The translations under genes were made by a program, and so were the position numbers. The notes under the pieces are model-generated. The model did not search any database. It worked only from the letters and a program-made list of their open reading frames with translations, and was not told where the DNA came from. Of a DNA stretch of 60,538 bases, positions 54,582-60,538 are shown piece by piece. Source of the stretch: a bacterium (GTDB taxonomy: Bacteria > Bacteroidota > Bacteroidia > NS11-12g > UBA955); NCBI GenBank assembly GCA_029945665.1, contig JAQSCZ010000003.1, positions 1 through 60,538 of the forward strand. Direction: 5' to 3'. Each line of letters opens with the position of its first letter. Positions within the stretch are counted from its first letter, which is position 1.

Positions 54582-56330
54582 ATGCATTTTAAAATTAATC
54601 CTATCCATTTCCTAATAATTACGGCCTTAGGATTGCTGTTATTTGTGCCATTTTTAGGAGCGGTTCATCTATTTGATTGGGACGAAATAAATTTTGCAGA
54701 ATCGGCCAGAGAAATGATTGTAACGAACAATTATTCTAAAGTTCAAATTAACTATACACCTTTTTGGGAAAAACCGCCATTGTTTATTTGGATGCAGGTA
54801 CTTTCAATGAAGATATTTGGTATCAATGAATTTGCAGCAAGGTTTCCGAATGTTGTTTTTGGCATTATAACCTTGTGTTATATTTATTATATCAGTCGTA
54901 AAATATTTAAAGGCCATGTGGCGCATTGGTGGGTGCTATGCTATATAGGAGCAATAACGCCTCATTTTTATTTTAAAACAGGTTTAATCGATCCTGTCTT
55001 TAATTTTTTCATTTTTACTAGTATCATCCAGTTTTATTTAGCCGCTAAAAATTATCATGTGACCTATAATTGCAATCGCAATTTTATGTGGGCAGGTATA
55101 TTAACAGGAATTGCGATCCTTGCGAAGGGTCCTGTAGCTTTTTTAATAGGGATACTTGTTTTATTTACCATTGTAGCGGCCAAGCGAATGGTATGGTTCT
55201 TTAAATTTAAGCACTTGCTTATTTACGGTATTTTTGCCTTGCTTGTAACCTCTATCTGGTTTTTGCCAGAAACGATCAAGAATGGTCCTTGGTTTATTGC
55301 TGAATTTATTACCTATCAGTTGGGTCTATTTTCTCAAAATATTGCAGGCCATCAACAACCATTTTATTATCATTTTGTGGTTATTTTGATTGGCTGTTTT
55401 CCCATTTCTATCATTGCTATTTCTGGCTGGAAAAAGAATGAATTCTATACTTATCCAGAAAACTTATTTCGCTTGGTAATGATGTGTTTGTTTTGGGTGG
55501 TGCTTATTTTGTTTTCAATTGTGAAAACTAAAATTGTTCATTACTCATCTCTTTGCTGGTTGCCACTCACTTTTATGGCTGCTTATGCGATTGAAAGTTT
55601 TAATAACAATGTTTTTCGCCTACGTTGGCAATATATTGTTGGGGTTATTCTATTTGGAATTTCGTTAAGTGTGGCATTGGTTGCTTTACCAATGATTATG
55701 TTAAATCCAGCATTAAAAGCGAGTTTTATTGATGTTATCAAAGATAATTTCTCAAAACAAAATTTTAGTATTGATGGTGGATGGCAATACACCGATATAT
55801 TGCCGGGTATTCTGCTCATAATTTCTATCTTTATTTTTGCAGTTTTGGCATTTAAGAACCAAATAATAAAAGCCTTTGGTGCTTTATTAGCAGGGAATGC
55901 CTTGGTTGTATTTTTAGCTGCAGTATTATTAGTGCCAAAAATAGAAAAGCATACACAAGCTACTGCTATTAATTATTTCGAATCTTTGAAAAATAAAGAT
56001 GTTTATATTTTTCATGTTGGCTATAAAAGCTACGCGCCTTATTTCTATGCACAAACACAGCCACTAAAAATATCTGATGGCTTAAACTTGCTTAATTATC
56101 GCTTCCTAAAACAACGACATCAGTCTTCTATTTATAATTTAACCGAGGCCGAACGCGCAGAATTGGATGATTTTCAAAAGTATTGGTTGTTAAATGGAGC
56201 CATTGATAAACCCGTATATTTTATTGCGAAAATTAATGATCAAGAAGAATTACCTGTTTCGAAGTTGTTAATTAAAACGGGGGAAAAAGGTGGATTTATA
56301 ATGTATCGCCGAGACTTACCCAAGCATTGA
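54582..56330 (+). CDS. ArnT/GT39-type membrane glycosyltransferase
   Basis: 582 residues, about 12-13 membrane helices. The first periplasmic loop has LFDWDEINFAESAREM, whose acidic residues are the GT-C active site, followed by WEKPPLFIWMQVLSMKIFGINEFAARFPNVVFG. It moves a sugar from a polyprenyl phosphate to lipid A or another acceptor on the periplasmic side. It lies 2 bases after the PAP2 phosphatase gene. Its last 15 bases overlap the convergent GT4 gene. Confidence 0.85.
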   Translation: MHFKINPIHFLIITALGLLLFVPFLGAVHLFDWDEINFAESAREMIVTNNYSKVQINYTPFWEKPPLFIWMQVLSMKIFGINEFAARFPNVVFGIITLCYIYYISRKIFKGHVAHWWVLCYIGAITPHFYFKTGLIDPVFNFFIFTSIIQFYLAAKNYHVTYNCNRNFMWAGILTGIAILAKGPVAFLIGILVLFTIVAAKRMVWFFKFKHLLIYGIFALLVTSIWFLPETIKNGPWFIAEFITYQLGLFSQNIAGHQQPFYYHFVVILIGCFPISIIAISGWKKNEFYTYPENLFRLVMMCLFWVVLILFSIVKTKIVHYSSLCWLPLTFMAAYAIESFNNNVFRLRWQYIVGVILFGISLSVALVALPMIMLNPALKASFIDVIKDNFSKQNFSIDGGWQYTDILPGILLIISIFIFAVLAFKNQIIKAFGALLAGNALVVFLAAVLLVPKIEKHTQATAINYFESLKNKDVYIFHVGYKSYAPYFYAQTQPLKISDGLNLLNYRFLKQRHQSSIYNLTEAERAELDDFQKYWLLNGAIDKPVYFIAKINDQEELPVSKLLIKTGEKGGFIMYRRDLPKH

Positions 56331-57518
56331 TTGGTAGCAATTTAACCATTGCATACTTACCGCTTTATTGTCGAAATGCTCAAGCATACATGCCTTGGCG
56401 GCGAGTCCCATTTTTTCTCGCATTGGCGTGTCCTTGAGTAATAACAGGATCGCCATAGCAAAGTCCTGGGCCGTATCAGCTATAATGCAATGTATTCCAT
56501 TAATAATTGGTAGGCCTTGGGAACCAATACTTGTTGTTACAACAGCCTTGCCCTGCAACATGGCTTCAATTGTCTTCATTCGTATGCCACTGCCACTTTG
56601 CAAGGGTACAATTAAAAGCGATTTGGTAGCAGCAAACTCATGGGCGTTTTTCACCTCTCCAATGACTCTAAAGGATTCAGTGTCCCAGGATTTGTAAGCT
56701 TCAGGCATGTTTTTGCCGGCCATGTAAAAAATTGCAGCTGGCATTTGTTTTTCTACAATTGGCCACACCGCGTTGTGAAACCATTCCATGGCTTGTTGGT
56801 TGGGAATCCATTCCATCGAACCAATGTGATAAATGCTATTTGTTTCACTGATAGTCTGTTTCAAAATTGGGGACTCGTTTATTATAAAGCCTCCTGGAAT
56901 GGTAAGCGATTCAATTTGTGGTGCTAATTGTTTTAATAATAGTTCATCCGTTTGGGCAATGCTAACCAATTTGTCGAATTTTTGAATAATTCCGATTTCA
57001 TATGTTCTCATGCGTTTGGCAAGTAATTTTAAATACCATTTTTTTAGCTGATTTTTCTCGCTTTGCGCAAGTCGCTCCCATATTTGATATTCAATATTAT
57101 GCTGTCTAAGCAGGGTAGGTGTTTTGAAATTAGTCTTAATTGCCTGGATATACTGTGATACAAATAAGCCTTCGAAATGAATAATGTCATAAGTATGGGC
57201 TCGAAGATGTTGGATTAGCTTAGATTCAAAAGTGGAATCATAAAAACGTTCGATGTTATAAGAACCTTTTTTAAATAAATTTATAAAGGCCTTTAATGGG
57301 CTAATATCGGTATTAATGCTGAAGGGAATTAAAGCTTTCAAGAATCCAAATTCCTTTTTTATGGTTAATTCATCGACAAAATGCTTATTTGTGTTTAAAG
57401 AAAAGTAAGTGGTTTCAATACCAATTTCACAAAGCCCATTTAAAAGATTAAACGTAGCAATAGCCCCACCATCATGGAGTGGAAAAGGAATTCTGCTGCC
57501 AATAATTAATACTTTCAC
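56316..57518 (-). CDS. GT4-family glycosyltransferase
   Basis: 400 residues from a GTG. GT-B fold: N-terminal Rossmann domain MKVLIIGSRIPFPLHDGGAIATFNLLNGL, C-terminal donor-binding domain with SIYHIGSMEWIPNQQAMEWF, FRVIGEV and the diagnostic GSGIRMKTIEAMLQGKAVVTTSIGSQGL. It adds a sugar to a surface polysaccharide or lipid; acceptor unknown. Convergent with the ArnT-like gene. The promoter -7 element abuts the start. Confidence 0.85.
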   Translation of the reverse strand: MKVLIIGSRIPFPLHDGGAIATFNLLNGLCEIGIETTYFSLNTNKHFVDELTIKKEFGFLKALIPFSINTDISPLKAFINLFKKGSYNIERFYDSTFESKLIQHLRAHTYDIIHFEGLFVSQYIQAIKTNFKTPTLLRQHNIEYQIWERLAQSEKNQLKKWYLKLLAKRMRTYEIGIIQKFDKLVSIAQTDELLLKQLAPQIESLTIPGGFIINESPILKQTISETNSIYHIGSMEWIPNQQAMEWFHNAVWPIVEKQMPAAIFYMAGKNMPEAYKSWDTESFRVIGEVKNAHEFAATKSLLIVPLQSGSGIRMKTIEAMLQGKAVVTTSIGSQGLPIINGIHCIIADTAQDFAMAILLLLKDTPMREKMGLAAKACMLEHFDNKAVSMQWLNCYQSMLG

Positions 57519-57525
57519 GAGGGTT

Positions 57526-57533
57526 CAAATTTA
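57526..57533 (-). promoter_or_regulatory. -7 element of the GT4 gene, near-leaderless
   Basis: TAAATTTG on the minus strand, 7 bases before the GTG at 57518, with TTCG 19 bases further upstream in place of TTTG. Confidence 0.5.
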
Positions 57534-57572
57534 AACTTTAAGTCTTTCATTACGAAAAAATTGAAATTTATT

Positions 57573-57602
57573 TTGAAATTTAAATATTTTGACTAATTTT
57601 GC
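57573..57602 (+). promoter_or_regulatory. rpsT promoter, TTTG-N18-TAATTTTG
   Basis: TTTG (57573-57576), 18 bases, TAATTTTG (57595-57602), 18 bases before the ATG. A textbook housekeeping promoter. Confidence 0.8.
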
Positions 57603-57620
57603 AGTCCTTTAAAAAGAAGT

Positions 57621-57875
57621 ATGGCTAACCATAAATCATCAATCAAGAGAATCAGACAAACGGAAGTTAAAAACGAAAGAAACCGTTATCAACATAAAAC
57701 TGCAAGAAATGTTGTAAAAAAATTACGTGAAAGCACTGAAAAAGCAGCCGCTTCAGTTTTATTTATCGAAGCAACGAGTATGTTAGATAAATTGGCTAAA
57801 AGAAACATCATACACAAAAACAAAGCATCTAACTTGAAATCAAGTTTAGCTTTACATGTTAATAGTCTTAAATAG
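57621..57875 (+). CDS. rpsT: Small ribosomal subunit protein bS20
   Basis: 84 residues, [30 protein letters not shown] at the start, helical and strongly basic, the normal length for bS20. It binds 16S rRNA in early 30S assembly. Strong promoter upstream, GNRA-loop terminator downstream. Monocistronic. Confidence 0.97.
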   Translation: MANHKSSIKRIRQTEVKNERNRYQHKTARNVVKKLRESTEKAAASVLFIEATSMLDKLAKRNIIHKNKASNLKSSLALHVNSLK

Positions 57876-57896
57876 TTATTAATACAACCATAGTTG

Positions 57897-57922
57897 AGCC
57901 TCCGGAAACGGGGGCTTTTTTT
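57897..57922 (+). terminator. rpsT terminator with GAAA tetraloop
   Basis: AGCCTCCG (57897-57904), GAAA, CGGGGGCT (57909-57916), then TTTTTT. One T-G wobble in an 8-bp stem. Confidence 0.9.
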
Positions 57923-57996
57923 ATTTTCCATTTTTATTTTAAAATCCACATATTTTGGTTGTACCTTCGTATGACATGCCCTTTCCAATTTTTTAA

Positions 57997-60538
57997 ATGA
58001 GAGTTAATCCTAAAGAACCTTTTGACCTTGTTTTTAGTCTAAATAAACATATTAATTTAGGCTATGTTATTGAATTACATGCAGTTCAATTAATGAAGAA
58101 CGGAAAGCATAGTTTGCTCTCTCAAAAGTTGCATAGCAGCGCTGCCGATGGCTTTATGGTGCCCGAAGATGATTTAAAGTTACTTAAATTACTAGATGAA
58201 ACAGAACCAGAGGTTTTAATCAAGAAATTTTATGTTAGCAAAAAGACCATCCGCCAATCTGATTTTTTTGAAAAGCACTACACTGAAGAATTACATAAAA
58301 AAATTAGACCGTATATAGAGAATCGACTTCTTAAAGTTATTGAAAACTTAGGACCTCGAAAACTTTATTTGGCTAAAGATAAAAATGTGGTCCATCAATT
58401 AGTAAAATTTGATGCCGAAAAAGCCTCGATATTGTTTCATTTTAGAAGAAATGAGGAGGGTACCAACTATTTTGCCACCGTGAAACTGAATGATAAAAAA
58501 ATAAACTTCAGCGAGAATGGCAGCGAATTGATTATACATGAGCCGGCTTGGTTGTTAACGAATAATCAATTGTTAACGTTCAAAAAAAATACCGACGGCA
58601 ATAAAATTTCACCGTTTTTAAACAAACGTTTCATATCCATAGCTCCTAGAAACGAAGAGTTGTATTTTGAAAAATTTGTAAAAAATTTAGTTGAACAATA
58701 CGACGTTTATGCCGAAGGATTTGAAATAATAACTGAGCAATACCGTGCGTTTCCTGTACTAAAACTAACATCTTTTGGTGAACAAGCTGTTTGTGCTAGT
58801 TTGTATTTTAATTATGGACCATACCAATTCCCTTACCATTCTGTTAAAATGGTATCTGTTTCGGTAGAGAAGAAAAACAATGATTTTACTTTTCACAGAG
58901 TTCGTCGGTCACGCCAATGGGAGGATATTAAAAAGCAAATACTTGAAAAGATTGGACTTAGTATTTATGAAGGCTCCTTGTTTATTAGTAAAGAAGGTTC
59001 ATTGAAGTTGTTGGATATTATTGGAAATAACCAGACGATTTTGAAAGAACAAGGTTTTGTAATTGATCAGTCTTTGCTCAAACAAACCTATTTTATTGGA
59101 AAATCCTCGGTAACTTTTGATATTAAAAAACAAGGTGATTGGTTTGATATTCATGCCATCGTTCAGTTTGGTGAGTTTGAAGTACCATTTATAAAATTAA
59201 AAAATAATATAGTAAAGGGCATTCGCGAGTTCTTATTACCGAATGGTGAAATTGCAATTATTCCTGAAGAATGGTTTACACGCTATTCTAGTTTGTTCGA
59301 TTTTGTAGTGGTTGATAAGAACAAATTAAAATTAAAGAAACACCACATTGGTTTATTAGATGGATTGCTTGAAAATGGCGAACATGCAATTGGCAATGAT
59401 GTGAATTTTGATGAAACGGTTAGCTATCCAATTCCTAAGAATTTAAAAGCAACCTTGCGTCCATATCAAGTTACGGGCTATAACTGGTTGCGTTACATGA
59501 GCGATAAAGGCTATGGCGTTTGTCTTGCAGATGACATGGGACTGGGTAAAACCTTGCAAATATTGGCTTTTTTACAATATAAAAATGAGGCGCGTTTGCC
59601 AAATACTGAAAGCAACGATAAGCCAAGCCAAGTAAGCGAGCAACCACAATTTGGTTTGTTTGAAAGTGTTGAAAATGAACCCGTTTCTGAGAATGAAAAA
59701 ACATCTGTTTTGCCAGCAACGGCTCAACAAATTATTATACAAGCACCCAATACTTCATTGGTAGTAGTTCCTACATCGCTTATTTACAATTGGCAAAACG
59801 AGGCCTTAAAGTTTACCAATCTAAAAGTATATGTTCACATTGGAATTGGTAGAAGAAAGAATTTAAAAGATATTATAGCGCATTATGATATTATTATTAC
59901 GAGTTATGGAACTTTAAGGAATGATATAAATTTATTCTCCAGTATTAACTTCAGCAATATTGTATTGGATGAATCTCAAGTGATTAAGAACCCGGGTTCG
60001 CTTACCGCACAATGTGTAATGAAATTATTTTCTAAACAGCGTTTTGTTATCACAGGCACACCAGTAGAAAACAGCATTACAGATTTATGGAGCCAAATTA
60101 ATTTCTTAAACCCTGGCCTTTTGGGTAATTATAATTTCTTTTCCAAAAAATACGTTGTTTCTATCGAAAAGGATAAAGATGAAAATACGACCAAAATATT
60201 GCGCAATATTGTTAATCCTTTTATTTTAAGGAGAACTAAGAAACAGGTTGCTACCGACTTGCCATTAAAGACAGAACAAATTCGTTTGTGTGATATGACT
60301 GAAGAGCAAAGCGAAAGATATGAAAGTGTAAAATCATTGTTCAGAAATGAATTAATGGCATCTATCAGCAATGTAGGAATGAATAATTCTAAGTTAATGA
60401 TATTGCAAGGATTAACAAAATTAAGACAGATTGCCAATCATCCGATTTTAGCACAAGAAGATTATTTAGATGGTTCAGGAAAATTCAATGAAGTAATTGA
60501 AATGGTGCAGAAGGCCATTGAGAATAAACATAAAATTT
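57997..60538 (+). CDS. SNF2-family DEAD/DEAH-box helicase (partial, runs off the window)
   Basis: 847 codons are open from the ATG at 57997 to the end of the window. A long N-terminal region (about 1-480) of SWIM-less SNF2 type precedes the helicase core: LRPYQVTGYNWLRYM, Walker A DDMGLGKT (512-519), Walker B DESQ (658-661), TGTPVENS (686-693), LRRTKKQV, and LTKLRQIANHP. The second RecA-like domain is cut off. Between motifs I and Ia lies an insert of about 70 residues containing QFGLF (551-555), a fit to the QxxLF sliding-clamp motif. It should remodel DNA-protein complexes or RNA polymerase. Confidence 0.92.
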   Translation, partial: MRVNPKEPFDLVFSLNKHINLGYVIELHAVQLMKNGKHSLLSQKLHSSAADGFMVPEDDLKLLKLLDETEPEVLIKKFYVSKKTIRQSDFFEKHYTEELHKKIRPYIENRLLKVIENLGPRKLYLAKDKNVVHQLVKFDAEKASILFHFRRNEEGTNYFATVKLNDKKINFSENGSELIIHEPAWLLTNNQLLTFKKNTDGNKISPFLNKRFISIAPRNEELYFEKFVKNLVEQYDVYAEGFEIITEQYRAFPVLKLTSFGEQAVCASLYFNYGPYQFPYHSVKMVSVSVEKKNNDFTFHRVRRSRQWEDIKKQILEKIGLSIYEGSLFISKEGSLKLLDIIGNNQTILKEQGFVIDQSLLKQTYFIGKSSVTFDIKKQGDWFDIHAIVQFGEFEVPFIKLKNNIVKGIREFLLPNGEIAIIPEEWFTRYSSLFDFVVVDKNKLKLKKHHIGLLDGLLENGEHAIGNDVNFDETVSYPIPKNLKATLRPYQVTGYNWLRYMSDKGYGVCLADDMGLGKTLQILAFLQYKNEARLPNTESNDKPSQVSEQPQFGLFESVENEPVSENEKTSVLPATAQQIIIQAPNTSLVVVPTSLIYNWQNEALKFTNLKVYVHIGIGRRKNLKDIIAHYDIIITSYGTLRNDINLFSSINFSNIVLDESQVIKNPGSLTAQCVMKLFSKQRFVITGTPVENSITDLWSQINFLNPGLLGNYNFFSKKYVVSIEKDKDENTTKILRNIVNPFILRRTKKQVATDLPLKTEQIRLCDMTEEQSERYESVKSLFRNELMASISNVGMNNSKLMILQGLTKLRQIANHPILAQEDYLDGSGKFNEVIEMVQKAIENKHKI

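Noticed and set aside
1-60538. CRISPR arrays, rRNA and tRNA genes
   Set aside because: No regularly spaced repeats of CRISPR length and no cloverleaf or rRNA-like stretches were found by reading; a dedicated scan (tRNAscan-SE, CRISPR finder, Infernal) was not possible.

Overview
The window is low-GC Bacteroidota DNA. The signs are several type IX secretion (T9SS) sorting domains, a CHU_C gliding-type C-terminal domain, a CarboxypepD_reg TonB receptor, and many promoters of the phylum's TTTG-N19-TAnnTTTG type. No rRNA, tRNA, CRISPR array, prophage or complete IS was found, and the lineage below phylum cannot be fixed from this sequence.

Layout. 1-460: 120-bp REP-like tandem repeats, then a TetR-type palindrome. 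461-11685: two tandem DUF4331 proteins, a TPR lipoprotein and a TonB receptor. The three transcription units start from the same promoter-like element, AAAACC-N16-CGTATGT, with identical spacing, which looks like an ECF-sigma regulon. A frameshifted YD-repeat gene and a hipBA pair, each with a housekeeping-type promoter element, sit inside the cluster. 11866-15139: an amino-acid permease, then a minus-strand set with an orphan SUKH immunity gene, a VOC protein and two small genes. 15230-19778: a minus-strand operon of ECF sigma factor, single-span anti-sigma, Spy/CnrX-like metal sensor, MbnP, MbnH and a T9SS-exported YHYH protein, probably a periplasmic copper module under a Cnr-like sensing circuit. 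19975-22431: SDR, DUF6069, MarR and OsmC. marR and the DUF6069 gene share TTGTA-N2-TACAA operators.

22583-36324: surface proteins. Two giant IgGFc-binding/PKD paralogues come first; in the second, two in-frame stops cut off the sorting domain. Next is a 682-bp MITE-like element with terminal inverted repeats and a TAACA target duplication, inserted in an SRPBCC gene. Three further secreted adhesin-like genes follow. 37168-44310: a signalling operon (sigma-54 response regulator, FIST sensor, hybrid histidine kinase with Hpt) and a degenerate lone receiver.

44351-60538: mostly housekeeping genes: rluA-type pseudouridine synthase, murB, hutU, FecCD/ABC uptake genes, ribBA, LptF/G permease, START-like protein, PAP2 phosphatase, ArnT-like and GT4 glycosyltransferases, rpsT, and a SNF2 helicase that runs off the end. 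One T9SS gene here (46168) has a (TA)10 tract exactly between its -33 and -7 elements, a candidate phase-variable promoter.

Most worth follow-up: the ECF promoter triplet, the Cnr-like/MbnPH/YHYH operon, the (TA)10 promoter and the MITE insertion.
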